From: Cunninghamia lanceolata
Taxonomy: Eukaryota > Streptophyta > Pinopsida > Cupressales > Cupressaceae
Assembly: GCA_027924645.1 (NCBI GenBank)
Contig: BSBN01000047.1
Coordinates: forward strand, 6,696,001-6,760,000
Direction: 5' to 3'
Length of the DNA: 64,000 nt
Shown here: piece by piece, positions 45,866 to 57,911 of the stretch
Numbering within the stretch: position 1 is the stretch's first letter
Layout: every line of letters begins with the position of its first letter
Translations under genes and position numbers: made by a program
The notes under the pieces: model-generated
The model's input: the letters and a program-made list of their open reading frames with translations, nothing else
Database searches by the model: none
What the model was told of the DNA's origin: nothing

Positions 45866-46974
45866 CTGTTCTGTTGGTAGAGTGGGATGGTCATGTTGCG
45901 TTGAGGAGCTTGCTTCATCCTTGTATAGCCACTGTAGGATAGCTTTTTCATCACTTTCATCTTCTAGGCTTCCCCATTTCACAAATGGTCCTTTGGTTGG
46001 CTTCTCTGTTGTGGGTGTTTCTAAGATAGGTCTCCCATAGGATCGAGGAGATAGAGGCAGTTGTGCCAAGCAGAGGGACTAAGATACCGTGTACTCACCC
46101 AAGCCTTTATCTTTGAGTTGGAGCTTAGGTTGAGATGCCCCTAAAGAAGAAGCAAGTGTAGCTGGGTCAACATGAGAGGAGGAAGAAACAGAGGCACGGT
46201 TATTGGGGATCACAACTTCTGGTTTGGGCTGAATGGAGTTGCAGTATTGATAGGGGTTAGGATCACCTTGGATGGTGATCTCTTGTCCTTCATGTGGGAA
46301 CTTGATACATTGATGGTATGTAGAAGGTACTACTTTCAAAGCGTGGATCCATGGTTGCCCAAGAAGAATGTTGTATGCTAGCTCCATGTCAAGGACTTGA
46401 CAAGCTACATCTTTCACCATGGGTCCCACCCTGATTGGTAGGGTAACAATTCCTTTAGACGTTCTTTCTTCCTCATCATAGGCTTTTATGGTGATTTTTC
46501 TTTTCAGATCTATAGCCTTCTCTGAAAACCCCAATGTAAGGATTATCTTCAATGTGCAGATATTCAAACTAGCCCCTCCATCGATTAGGACTCTTTTGAT
46601 CTTGTGCTTGTGTATGAAAGCTTCAATGTGAAGGGAGGTGTTATGGGGTTGAGTGATAGACATATCATCCCTCTTAGTGAATGATAGGGAGTGCGGTGAG
46701 GTGATGTGACCGACCATAGTTTGGAATTGCTCTTCATCTAGGTTCATGGGAACGGAGGCTTCTGCTAAGGCTTTCTCAAGTATAGACCTATGAGAAGGAG
46801 ACAGACGCAGAAGTTCCAGCATGGAGATGTGTGCAGGTGTTTTGTTGAGTTGATCCATGATATTGTATTGACTAGACAGAGGAGCGGAAGCTCCTCTAAG
46901 GGTGACCCTATTACTATGGGTAGTAACATTACAATCTGGATCCTTGTTGATAGTGATCACATTGATGTGTGATT
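45866..46974 (-). pseudogene. C2: aspartic protease region
   Basis: Open from about 46960 to 46079. HISMLELLRLSPSHRSILEK, active site RVLIDGGASLNICTL (D-G-G) and YNILLGQPWIHALKVVPS are intact. One TAG near 46080 precedes the link to the G-patch, in the same frame. Confidence 0.8.
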
Positions 46975-48535
46975 CACCTTCTAAGATATGGTTAACAACA
47001 TAGTCGAAGCTGACATTTGTGTAGTTTGTGTTGTTAGAGCCAGTGTTATTTCTGTTGGAAGGTCCTCCCTGCTCGTAGTTAGGAAGAGGATCCTTGAATG
47101 CCTGATGATCTTTGTTGGAGGTATGTTCGTGAGATTGTCCATTGACGAAGATTTTGTTTTGCTCTATTAAGTCTTGGATTATATGCTTGAGTGCAATACA
47201 ATCATTTGTCTTGTGCCCCCTATTTCAGTGGTATTCACAGAAGTCATTGTCGTTCCACCAGTGGGGTTTGACCTTTGGTTCGTACTCTCATGCTGAGGGA
47301 AGCGTTATGAGATTGTTGGCGATCAGCTTCCGTAGGGCAGTTTCTAGTGACTCATCCAAAGGTGTGAACTTTCTCCTAGGCTGAAAGTTGGTAAACCTAG
47401 ATTCGGTATTTCTTGGTTTGTTTTGCGGGGGGTTATTTTGAGGTGTTGATAGATTGAAAATTGGTTGCTTAGGTGCCACATTCTTGGTGTCCACCACCCC
47501 ATCATTCACAACATTCTTGTTTTTCATCCAGAATCTAGGTTTGTCATTGTTGGTGTTGGTATTGGGAGAGTCTTTATAGAGCTTAATTTGGCCTTTTACG
47601 ATTAGGGCTTTTTCTATGATGAGGCCCATCTCAATGACCTTGCTAAAAGAAATAGGACATTGGATTTGGATCTGGTAACTTAGGTCTATTTTCATATTGT
47701 GGATAAACATCTCTAGCATTTGGTGTGGGCACTTGCTTGCCAGTTGTCTCCATCTCTATAAGAAGGTAGCAAAAGATTCTCCTCCTTTATGTTTGGTGTT
47801 ACAAAGATCTAATATTGATGTGTCGTGCTCAATATTGTAAGAGAAGTTGGTAAAAAATTTGTCCACAAGCTCATTGAAGGTTTTAATACCGGGTGGCAGT
47901 CTAGAGACCCATTCCATGGCTTGCCCACCTAGGCTTCGTGGGAAGAGTCGCATAAGGTAGGTATCGTTGTGTGCGACCTTGAGACAAGCAGCGTTGAATT
48001 CTCTAATGTGATCCCGTGGGTCACCTTTTCCTCTATATTTGTCAAACTTAGGCACCTCAAAATTTGAGGGGAAAGTTATCATGACCAAGGCCCTATCAAA
48101 AGGATACGGTGAAATATCCTCTAGGGTGTAATGTTTTGTCAAGGCTCCCATTTTCATGTCTGAAAATTGTTGTTGGAGAGCTTTAAATTTTTGGTTCATT
48201 AGACTTAGGGCATCCAAGGAGTCAATTGTTGCTTTGCTCTTATCCGTGGGTATTTCATCATGTCTACTTCCTTCAGGGATTCTCTCTTCGTCAGTTTCTT
48301 TGAGAGCCTCCACGTCATAATCCTTAGGGAGTTTGACTCCTAGACTTGCTAGATGTAAAAAGAATTTTGTTGGGTCTTGGGCAAGCACTCCTTCTAATAG
48401 GCGTTGAAATTTTGGGTCATGCTGCGTGTGAAGGATCTCGTCCATAGAAATTTCTTCTTCATTTTCGTGAGTGTTTGGAATCATTTTCTCAGCCATTTCT
48501 AACTGTTTTTGTTTTTGTAACCTAGTTAAGACCAT
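46975..48535 (-). pseudogene. C2: gag
   Basis: Starts MVLTRLQKQKQLEMAEK at 48535. Capsid-type core VPKFDKYRGKGDPRDHIREF and TYLMRLFPRSLGGQAMEW has no stop. It runs in a single frame to 47756 (TAG for CAG) and on through 47288, so C2 shows the original frame that C1 lost by its 14-bp insertion. The zinc-knuckle motif has the shared TGA at 47225-47227. This frame continues through protease and G-patch to about 44530, so gag-pol was one ORF. Confidence 0.84.
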
Positions 48536-48723
48536 GCAAGGGTGGTAAATAAATGGGATGGAGTAAGATTGGAAAATTTGAGCAAGGTGCTAGAATGAGA
48601 CAAGGTTTTAGCAAGGTTCTTCTTAGATCTAGTTGGTGCCAAACAAAGTGGGGTATACAAAAGCGATAGTCTAAGTAAGGATGTTAGAAATCCATCTACT
48701 TGATATTGACTTAACTTGCACAA
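48526..48723 (-). other. C2: upstream ORF overlapping the gag start
   Basis: Counterpart of 35280-35477: 65 codons, ATG start, stop overlapping the gag ATG. Protein-coding status unproven. Confidence 0.35.
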
Positions 48724-50829
48724 CCCCCTAGTGGAGTTCCGAAAGGATAAGTAACCCTTGGTAATGGAGCCTCGCTAGGTTTTGTTTGAGGTTTTGATTT
48801 TGATCAAGAATAATTTGGCTATGACCTTGTTGGAAATTTGGAAGAAGATTTTGGCAAGATTTTGGATGAGCAAGCAGCTATGGTGTGGAAAAAAAGGAGA
48901 AATGGTTGATTTGCAAAGTCTCAATTAGATTTTGAAAAATTGAAACAGGTTTTGAAGATGGTTTTTGAAAAGTTTTCGATAGTTTTGCTCTTGGAAGGTA
49001 CTAAATTTTGTTCTCTGGTTCAAATGTGCAACAGTTTAAATGTGCAACAATAGGAGTCAAATGCACCAGAAGTCAGAGTGAATGCACAATTCTGTGTTTG
49101 TTTAAATGCGCCGCATAATCATATGCGCAAGAAGTCAAAGCAGATGTGCAAGAAGTCAAGGCAAATGCACAATTCTAGCTTTTTTGCTTGTTTTCTCTGA
49201 ATTTTGGAAAAAAAATTGGATCATTTTTCAGGATTTTTTAGTGTTTTTGGTTTGAAAAACTTGGTGTTTTCTGATGAGGTTGATATTCAATTATGGCAAA
49301 AGCACAGCAAACACAGAAGTTTTCCATGATTTTTATCTTTTTATATTTTTTTGTGTTTTTGGACTATTATGACTCAAAACAAGTACAACCTAGGTTGGAT
49401 GAGACAATTTTCATTGAATCCTCTAGTTGTGCCACTCAAAGCATGTAGCTCTAGGATCTAGTAGCATCGGCTCCCCTCCACGGCACTCACTTCTCACACA
49501 TACCAGATCCGAGTTTCTTTAGGCTCATCCCCACACCGAACCTTAGCATTGTCCCTGCTACCTCTACTAAGAGTCACTTGAATCGAGGGTGCTTCAAGAG
49601 CTCCACCCTTTGCATCAACGAATAGGGGTTTTTGGCTTGCTACACAATTGGTTCTTAGTTAGGGCAACCGTTTGAGTGGTTACACATGCGGTGGCGCTAC
49701 TCTCCATTATGGAGTCTCCCAGCCTCAAAGGGTTACACCTATGAGGGTTTTGGTGGAGGTTGGTCATCGGTGTAACACAACAGCACTCATTGCTTGAGGT
49801 TTTCACCTCAAGCACAATTTATTTTAAGTGGCTTGGTAGGGCTTGGCTTTAGCCTGTTACCACTCAGGGTTGTACCCACTTGGACAAGCATGCATCCAAG
49901 GGCAGGCGCCCCTCAAGGTTTGACAAATAGAATGACAAGTCTGGCACTTTGATCACCTAGTTAAGGGGAGACATAAGCCTATTGTCATTCGCAAGCACAG
50001 AAGACACTTGTTAATCCAACCTAGTTAAAAATAGAAAAACTAAATGGGCTACTCTACTTGTGCACTCACACGATTGTTAACTTGGAAGTGTTTAGATCAT
50101 AGCAATATTCATTTCCCGTTTGTTAACTTTGAAAGTGATTAAGACATAGCATTGTTCATTTCCCGTTTGTAAAGATGGCAGTGGTTAAACTAGAAAATAA
50201 ATCAACAATACACCAATAGCACTAAGGTTCAGTTACTTCCTAGTTAGAAAACTATGTGAAGTTTGTTATGAAATGCACTTGTTACTTTCACCACTAGTTA
50301 GTCTAAGTGAACTTAGGCAAAATATCTAGATGACCTAATCCAGCCACTACTCCTGCGAAACTGACATTAGCTCAACATGCAAAAATTAGAAACCGTACAA
50401 CAAAAAAGCATAAGACAGATGCGCAACACTGCAACCTGAATGTGTAGAAATAGGGAGTGTATGTGTCTTTGTACAAAAGCGCAAGAATAGAAAGCAGATG
50501 TGCAATATCATGAGATATATGCGCAATAACAACAGATGTGCCGTTTGACAGAACAGATGTGCAAAAAGATAGGGTAAATGCGCAACTTGGACAAATGCGC
50601 AATTAGACAGAGTGTATGCGTAAGTTGAACTCAAGTGTTGTAGCCAAGGTTGGATGCACAACTGCGGAGGTCAGATTCGCCAAAAAATTAGATGCGCAGC
50701 CTCGGGAGGTGTATGCGCCATTTCAGAAGTTGAATGCGCAAAAACTCTCTGTCAGAGACCTGTTTATCACTTGTACGGACCTGTCTACAATAAAACTCAG
50801 ATTTTTTTTTATTAGTAGAGGGGCAAGGG
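48724..50829 (-). other. C2: 5' leader between primer site and gag
   Basis: Counterpart of the C1 leader, with motif blocks at 49020-49175 and 50410-50745. The inner block has an extra ATGTGCAACAGTTTAA-type unit near 49025 relative to C1. Confidence 0.55.
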
Positions 50830-50846
50830 CCCCATGGTGGGCACCA
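50830..50846 (-). promoter_or_regulatory. C2: primer-binding site next to LTR3
   Basis: Minus strand TGGTGCCCACCATGGGG after the LTR end and TTT. It differs from the C1 site by one C-to-T change at a CpG. Confidence 0.65.
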
Positions 50847-50849
50847 AAA

Positions 50850-51900
50850 TGTGAGGGGAAAAATAGGTTAATCAATAAGATTATAAAAACCCTAACATCT
50901 ACAGAATTTGAAGATAAAAGGAGATTAAAACAAATAACAAATAATATCTTACACCTTTACCTTTCACCTTCCATAGTTCACCTATCTTTCTTTGATCTTG
51001 ATTGTGAAGCCCTCAGAAGCTAGTTGCTTGCTTGCTTGTTGAAGATGACAAAGAAAGAATGGCTATGATACTTATGTATTTGAAGATGAGCTTCAAATAT
51101 AGAAATGGAGTATGAATGAGAATGCTTAAATGGGAGTAGGGGTGCTAAGGGCACGCTGATATCTCTGCAGCATAAGTTTACACAAAATCCCGATATGAAA
51201 TGAAGAGAAGAACGTTGTATTTATAGAAGAGAGTGAGGGAAGATCAATGGTTGAGAAGAAAAGAAGGAATCAACGGAGGAGGATTGTTGAGGAATGTGCA
51301 TCCAGTAGAAGGACACGTCATTCCAAAAGTAGCTTAGTTGAATTAACTCCTCTCTTGATGAGGATAAGATTTGATTTTCTTAAATTAGAATTTATTTTTC
51401 AAATTTAAGAGAAGATTTGCTTTAAAGATGTTTTAAAACTGATTTTGCTTTTGTAACTCAGAGTTTTGCTTTTGTGTGACAAGAGGAAGGTTATTTTTGG
51501 AATATAAGAATGATTTTTCGAAGAGATAGAAAGCATAATTAAATAAATGAATTTATTTAATTATTTTATAGATAATTGAGAGGAATAAATAAAATATATA
51601 AAAATATATTTTATTTTTGTGAGGATTTTTTATTTTATTTAAATAAAATTTGCATTTTATTTAAATTTGGAAGAATAAGAGATCTTAATTAAATAATTAA
51701 AATTATTTAATTATTTTAGAAGAATGAAGTTGGTGTAAGTGATTTTAATTAATTAAATAAATGTGTTTATTTAATTAAATGGGAGGAAGTGAACCACATA
51801 AATAAATAAATTTATTTATTTATTGATAGAAGCATACGAAGGATGAAATAAATATTTAAAATATTTATTTAAGCAGTCATGTCAATTTTAGGTGTATACA
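50850..51900 (-). repeat. C: LTR3 (5' LTR in transcription sense)
   Basis: 1,051 bp with TG...CA ends (TGTATACACC ... CCCCTCACA on minus). TATA box CTATAAATAC at 51217-51226; AT-palindrome series at 51540-51870. It is followed on the right by the target duplication. Confidence 0.88.
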
Positions 51901-51905
51901 GTTTG
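51901..51905. repeat. target-site duplication GTTTG, right copy
   Basis: Matches 22269-22273 exactly. Confidence 0.8.
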
Positions 51906-52712
51906 TACTGTTGGTTTTGTGTGTGTTTCTTTGCTCTGTATGTTGTTGAGACCTTCTTTTGATTGGGCAAAATAGGCATCTTATCACTCTTAGAGAATTA
52001 CTAAAATTGTCAGAATTCAAGAAATGAATACAAATTCTTATATAGGTTGTAACTTAGGTTAGTTAGATATCTCTGATCAGGTCTGTGATATCCTGTTCAT
52101 TACTAATGCCTTTTCTTGTACAAGGAGATCCTCACATGACTCACCTAACAGCCTTGGGTTTGTTGAACATGCTAGTGTAGTGTTAAGTGGAAAATCTAGA
52201 GGTTACCCTTGCTACCATTGCAATTCTCAACCTAAACAACAAGTGACCACACCTTGCAAAATGTGCTTACATGATAACATCTTATAAATACTAATAGAAA
52301 AAAGAAGAAATATATTGAATATCTAAAAGAGATAATTAGGCCATCTAAGTAACTCTACCGGGGCTATAGACGCCTGACTGGTAGTAGGGCTCTACTTAGG
52401 AGAATTGCAATGATAACCTTGTCAGGGCTATGGACACCTGCTGGTAGCAAGGCTCTATCCAGGTTGGCAATAAGGGATAAACCAAACTATGTAGCTTAAC
52501 ACCAGTCACTAGTGTATTCAACTTATCTTCAAGATGAAGGATATGAATCACATGCATACACTTGATCCCTTCTTAGCATTGTTATATTGATGAACATGAC
52601 ATCATTCAGAAAGATTAGGGTGTTTATACTTGATAGGAGTTGGAACATTATGTTTTAATTTGTCCTCATCTCTTGAATTATTTGAATTTTGTTGTTTTCT
52701 TTGGTGGCAAGT
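51906..52712 (+). other. flank of array C, probable continuation of element B 3' region
   Basis: By the target duplication this sequence was joined to 22273 before C inserted. It is non-coding. A 63-bp tandem pair is present: GGGGCTATAGACGCC near 52361 and AGGGCTATGGACACC near 52424, each followed by TGGTAG and GGCTCTA. No LTR end of B was recognised before A3 starts at 52713. Confidence 0.5.
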
Positions 52713-54355
52713 TGTTGTGTGGTTACACAACATGCCCCATTTTGCCCCAACAAAATAGGGACCCAACTCTTCACTTGTTTTCTTGTCTCTTGCTTTGGGC
52801 AGTATGGTAAAAAGAGTTAGTATCAAATGCATGCCAGGGTGTCATCTTGTGCATATCAAGACCTCAAAAGGAGAGGTTAATTTTTAAAGTCAGATTTTGT
52901 TATCACAAACCTCATCAAATGAAAGAATGTAAAATTCTAAGTAGGTTTGCCTTTTGGATCACCCCAAAATTTCCTAAGATTAAGAAGTTATGTCTGGTCA
53001 AAGTTTGGTCAAACAGTCATAGGGATATCATCACATTCCCTAATATCTCAGATATTTGTTAATATCCTAAACATCAATTTTAACAAAGAAAAACTTAATG
53101 TCTGCACATTCGCTAATATACAAATGTTGAATTTCAGCTGGAAGAGTCATGAACCTTCAAATTGCATCTACATCCCATGGGGTGCATATTCATCTTAACA
53201 TCCATGATATTCACTAATATGCAAACTTACCCAAATACAATGAAAAGTCTGAAGGGTCATCACATTTCTTAATATCCTGCATATTAGCCAATATCCTGGT
53301 GACGTTAGCCAATACCATCATAAGGAAGTAACAATCTAGTGATGATGTCACCCAGACATCCTGAGACCTAACATAAGTATAAATAATGAGTGTTTGGAAA
53401 TTAACTTAATGTGCAGATATTCAGTAATATGATGGTGACATCATCCCAACCTATTCAAAAGAAATCCCTATGGAGTGATGACATCACCTGTATACCTAAT
53501 ATCAAAAGGTCATCACATTCCTTAAGATCCCGGATATTAGTTAATATCCTGACCTAGTGCAGTATAATGATAAATTTCAATATCTAGACATTAACTTAGC
53601 ACCCTAACATTCACTAAGATGACAATGACGTCACATTATAACTAGTCCAGAAACATCATTTGATATGGTGATGTCATCCTCATCTTTAGATTAAGAGGGG
53701 GAATATTTCACATAACTAACCACTTGGATATTTCTTAATGTCTGCATATCTACCCTCAGGATCCATAACACGTAGAATTTCAAAAAAACAATAAGAGGAT
53801 GTCATATCTCACGTTGACTAGTCCATATAGACATATCATAATGCCTAGATATCTGAACAAAAGGAAATACATTCAGTTTTTCATTACCCGCTTCTTACAT
53901 CCGGTCAACATTGACCTACATTATGATGATGTTAGGTGCATATTCTGAAAAAGTGTGCACATTGTTTAAGCACCTGGACATTTTCAAATATGCAGACCCT
54001 GTAATAAATATTGTTTAATAGTATGTGGATATTCAAAATTTCAAATCACACAGCGCAACCTGTTGTGATCTTAAGAACATTACATGTGTATCCATGGACA
54101 TGAATGATATAACATTAATTATGCCCTAATTCATCATGTGTTAGCATTATAATAAGGGATTTATGCTCATTTTACACTTATCAAACAATTCAACAAGAAA
54201 TTACAGAGCTCCTGCGTGATTAAAACCACCATTATAGTAACCTGTGACCTAAACAGAACGGTGTGCACATCAGACAGCAAATGGAGGAGGGTGATTGAAA
54301 AGTGAACACACACATCTTGATCTCAATTAAGTAAATTTAAAAGCGCGAATATTAG

Positions 54356-54548
54356 GTATGTAATGATGAAACCCTCATTTTGTCATTTTTAAATAGGTAA
54401 ACAGGTAAATGGTTTTCACTATGGTAAATTCATATGATGACATTTAAGTATGCTTTGTGAAAGTAAAACACCCTGATGTACACAAAATGTCTAGATTTAA
54501 AACCCTAAAATGCATGTTAGGTTAAGACATGTATACTTGTCATTACAG
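54356..54548 (+). other. predicted intron of the A3 gene
   Basis: Donor TAG|GTATGT and acceptor TTACAG|GATAC, 193 bp, matching the 192-bp intron of A1 in place and phase. The upstream exon ends with KREY and a TAG that aligns with the CAG of A1. Confidence 0.6.
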
Positions 54549-55009
54549 GATACAATGGATATTCGTAGGAACGGGTTAGATACTAAGTTCTTGAAACCTA
54601 TGTGTATACAACTCAGAGGGTTAGCATTCAAATACGGGTAAATAGGTGATACACACATGAGGAACACTGGTCTTGATACATGGATAGCTAAATCAGAGAG
54701 AGGCAGTGGAGATCCTTTACTCATGGGTATATATAGTTTAGGGATGTGGTATGTCGGTGGGTTCCCATATGCAATGGAGGCCATTGAGCTAGTGGAAGAA
54801 TGCGCTAACAATTACAATGTCCACACTCAAAAGGTGGAGAAACATGGTAGGGTGTATGCATATTTTTTGGTCACAGGTATTACCTCCACATTCAATTTAC
54901 CATCAAGATCTAATTTGTATAAGATTAACCTGGGAGCATAGAAAAATAGTATTAGGGTAGTTTCAAGGAGTATAGGAAATTTGTGTTCTCTTGGAGAGCC
55001 AGTAACAAT
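54549..55009 (+). pseudogene. A3: 5' part of the A-family gene
   Basis: Reads DTMDIRRNGLDTKFLKPMCI, a TAA near 54641, then TWIAKSERGSGDPLL, MWYVGGFPYAMEAIELVEEC, KHGRVYAYF and GITSTFNL. It is colinear with A1 6753-6330 at roughly half identical residues, with the MW-x3-FPYAMEA-x-ELV-x-EC motif best conserved. It ends where D is inserted. Function unknown. Confidence 0.62.
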
Positions 55010-55320
55010 TGAGAGGAACCTCCTACAACAAAATAATGAAAATGCACGAAATAACAGAAATAACAGAACACAGAAAGAATTTATTGATTGCAGGCCACTT
55101 CGAGGGGGCAACCTCCTTTGAGCAAACTCAATACAATAAACTCATGGATGCCTTCATTGGCCTCAACACGTACTTATATACTAAGTCTAATCTAAACAAC
55201 TATTACTCCCCATGAATGTGGGATAATACAATATACTCACAGTACAACTTACAAAGCATATGCGTCCAACAACAATATACTAACAAAGTAGAGAGAAGGG
55301 TTACACACGGGTTCCTAACA
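55010..55320 (-). repeat. D: left LTR (3' LTR)
   Basis: Minus strand TGTTAGGAACC ... GGTTCCTCTCA, with near-inverted ends. The TATA box TATATAAG on the minus strand lies at 55173-55180. Confidence 0.87.
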
Positions 55321-55333
55321 TCCCCTCCCTCTT
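55321..55333 (-). promoter_or_regulatory. D: polypurine tract
   Basis: Minus strand AAGAGGGAGGGGA directly abuts the 3' LTR. Confidence 0.8.
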
Positions 55334-55349
55334 AGAAAAGGTTTTTCCT

Positions 55350-55756
55350 CAAAGCTTAAGATGTGGAAATTATTGTTGAATATGAAGGAGTGGTTCCCAT
55401 GTAGCATCCTCTGGTTGCATTTTGTGCCACTGAATTAATACCTATGTGATGGATCGAGAGCGAAGCTGACGAGTGCACCTATCAAGGATTGCCACTAGCT
55501 CCAAAATGATCGATCCTTCATTATCTAGTTCTGGTAAAATAGTTTGTGCTCTGATGTTGGTGCCAAGAACTTTGTTTAGACAAGAGACATGAAATACTAG
55601 ATGAACGCAGGAAGAAGGAGGAAGCTCTAATTTATAAGCAACTGACCCAATCTTCTGAAGAACCTTATATGGCCCATAGAACTTTGGAGCCAGCTTATGA
55701 AGCCCTTTGAGTTTCAGGGAGGATTGCTTGTATGGTTGTAGACAAAGAAAAACCAT
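55350..55756 (-). pseudogene. D: integrase C-terminus and chromodomain
   Basis: The GPYKVLQKIGSVAYKLELP segment is the usual integrase C-terminal fold. A chromodomain follows: ILELVAILDRCTRQLRSRSI, TAG, VLIQWHKMQPEDATWEP, LLHIQQ. The W and E-D-A-T-W-E pattern is typical. Chromodomains of this kind target integration to particular chromatin. Two stops (TAG at 55442-55444, TAA near 55380) break it. Confidence 0.8.
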
Positions 55757-56620
55757 ATCACCTACTTAAAAACTACGCTCAGAACAGTGCTAATCGGCTT
55801 GTTGTTTTATTCGATTTCTTGCCATGTGAAGATTGTCCTGCAAAATGCGAAGAATCTGATCTCAGGTTCAGAGAACCGTGTCAACTGCCTAAACTGGTGA
55901 ACTGTTGGGGGTGTATGGAAGGAGCACTGGTGGTGCCTGACTATAGAATAATTCATATGGAGTCATTTTAGATGTAATGTGGTAGGAGGTATTGTACCAC
56001 CATTCAGTGAGAGGGAGCCACTTTGCCCACTAATGATGTTGTTCTGAGGTGAAGCAACGAAGATAAGTTTCCAAACATTTGTTGATAACTTCAGTTTGAC
56101 CATCTATTTTTGGGTGATACCCTGAACTCATCTTCAGTTTGGTGCTAGTGTGGCAAAATAGTTCTGTCCAAAAATGACTGGTGAAAGTTACATCACGATC
56201 TGAGACAATGGAAGAAGGGATTCCATGAAGATGGAAGATCTGGTCCATGAAAATCTGTGCAACTAAAGAGGTGGTATAGGGATGGATGAGGGCACAAAAA
56301 TGACTATATTTGGAGAGGCGGTCAACCACAACCAAGATCACTGTCTTCCCTCTAGATTTAGGGAGCCCTTCAATGAAATCCATAGAAATATCTATCCAAA
56401 TCCATGTAGGTATGGGCAAGGGTTTGAGCAATCCAGGAAGGAGTGTCATTTCACCCTTGTTGGGCTGGCAGGTATCACATTCAGCCACCATCTATTGAAT
56501 TGTCCTTTTCATTCCCTTCCAAAAGAAGTTACGCCGTGCCTACTCATAAGTTTTAAGGAACCCAGAGTGCCTTGCTGATGGAGAAGCATGGAGTTCATAG
56601 AAGACAGCCTATTGAAGATC
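55757..56620 (-). pseudogene. D: integrase
   Basis: Zinc-binding part reads HSGFLKTY ... ECDTCQ (56580-56465) with two stops. Core: WIDISMDFIEGLPKSRGK (first D), SSIVSDRDVTFTSHFW (second D), and HPKIDGQTEVINKCLE (E). After about 56030 several stops precede the C-terminal part. The DDE residues are intact. Confidence 0.85.
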
Positions 56621-56879
56621 TGTGCTCTAGGGAAGCACTAGATGACCCTTGTATCTCAGAGAAGCACCATCCCAAGAGTAATGCGGTACAGTAGAAGGGT
56701 TATTGGCCAACTGTTGGATGATTTGAGATAATGAAGAGTCATTGACATCGCCCTACTAGACAGATTCCAACCAATTTGGAACAGGCATAGAAATAGCTAA
56801 AAGAGAAGCTTGGTCATCAAATGTGCGAGAATGAGCATCTGCCACAATATGTCCTTACCCTTCTTGTAAGTGATCTCAT

Positions 56880-56926
56880 AGTCATAAACCATAAGTTTGC
56901 TAACCCATTTTGGTTGTGTTGGGGAG
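56880..56926 (-). pseudogene. D: RNase H, downstream part after A2
   Basis: PTQPKWVSKLMVYDYEITYK, the conserved end of Ty3 RNase H. It is the direct continuation of the reading that stops at 60051, across the A2 insertion. Confidence 0.75.
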
Positions 56927-56931
56927 GAGAC
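56927..56931. repeat. target-site duplication GAGAC, left copy
   Basis: Precedes the A2 end; repeated at 60046-60050. Confidence 0.82.
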
Positions 56932-57901
56932 TGTTGGTCATGATGTTAGTCATTCGCAAACATAGAATAAAAGTTACACAACAACCTTTACTCATCTTGA
57001 AAGATACGATGAATTCAAAGAATTCATGATCCCAAGTCTCCGTTGATTAGGTCTTAATCTACTGACGTTACTCAGTGGTTGATGTGTGTTGCTATTTTCC
57101 ATTCAGGGGCCTTACGTGTTTCTACAAAGTTCATCATCATTATCTTCAAATATCCTGTTCTGTATGTTTGTTCAGCATAAATTTCAACAATTCTACCTCT
57201 GCACTGTGAATTTAGTCAAACAATGTGCCTACAGGCTGATATTTGCATGATTTCTGTCATTATTTATGATTCTTGGCATGATATTTCCAATACTACATGC
57301 ATTTAACTCAAATATGCTAATGATCTTTAGTTACCTACGGGATTTCAGCATATTTCACTGTTTCTGCTTGTTATTTATCATGATTTGCAGTTATGGTGAT
57401 GAATTTATGAAATTGAAAGAAGAAAAAGGGTTAAAGAATGAGATTCCCAAAACTACTTGACTTAGATCACTGATTCACATACAAGCTCCCATACATGCAA
57501 TGAAAAGAAGGAAAACTAGAAATCATACTTCACCAGGACATTCCACAAATCCGCATGATCTAGTGCAAATCTTCAAAGGAAAAGTTGACAACAACATGTA
57601 ATGAAATGAAAGCGCTTCCAGTTGAACACAGCATTCACCAGTACATATCCAGAAATCAACAGAAAGATTACGTAAAATTTACAATTAGGATGTAATCTGG
57701 AACTTCATATCCATTCAGTATGCTCAAGAACAGGTACATTTACAGTGATCTGAAGAAAGAACCTTGACATTTCAACAATTCTATCCTCATTAGTCTCAGT
57801 AATCCGATCTCCTAATTGATTCTACAGTAATTGACTTTTTGCGCCAGATGCGTCTGTGTATTCTAATGTATTCCCTCCTCCTTCTTTGACAAGCTCTGGC
57901 C

Positions 57902-57911
57902 TTTATATAGA
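57902..57911 (-). promoter_or_regulatory. A2: TATA box
   Basis: Minus strand CTATATAAAG, about 2.1 kb after the unit start and 970 bp before its end, as in A1. Marks the likely U3/R boundary, with leftward transcription. Confidence 0.65.

Larger units (their letters stand above)
22274..51900 (-). mobile_element. array C: tandem Tat-type Ty3 element, LTR-int-LTR-int-LTR
   Basis: Three LTR copies (22274-23330, 37594-38255 truncated, 50850-51900) separate two internal regions of the same element, all transcribed leftward. One GTTTG target duplication brackets the whole 29.6-kb block, so it began as one insertion. The extra LTR-internal unit most simply arose by unequal recombination between LTRs. 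The internal copies share at least three stop codons in pol and several in the antisense gene, supporting duplication after decay had started. A single complete element would be about 16.4 kb. Confidence 0.88.
52713..55009 (+). mobile_element. A3: second gene-bearing A-type element, interrupted by D
   Basis: Begins with the A-family hairpin TGTTGTGT-GGTT-ACACAACA and CATGCCCCATTTTG, and follows A1 through the TGACGTCA-type region (perfect copy at 53626-53633; several CpG-decayed forms) to the intron and gene start. Element D cuts it at 55010, so the rest would lie beyond the window. Orientation is opposite to A1 and A2. Confidence 0.72.
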
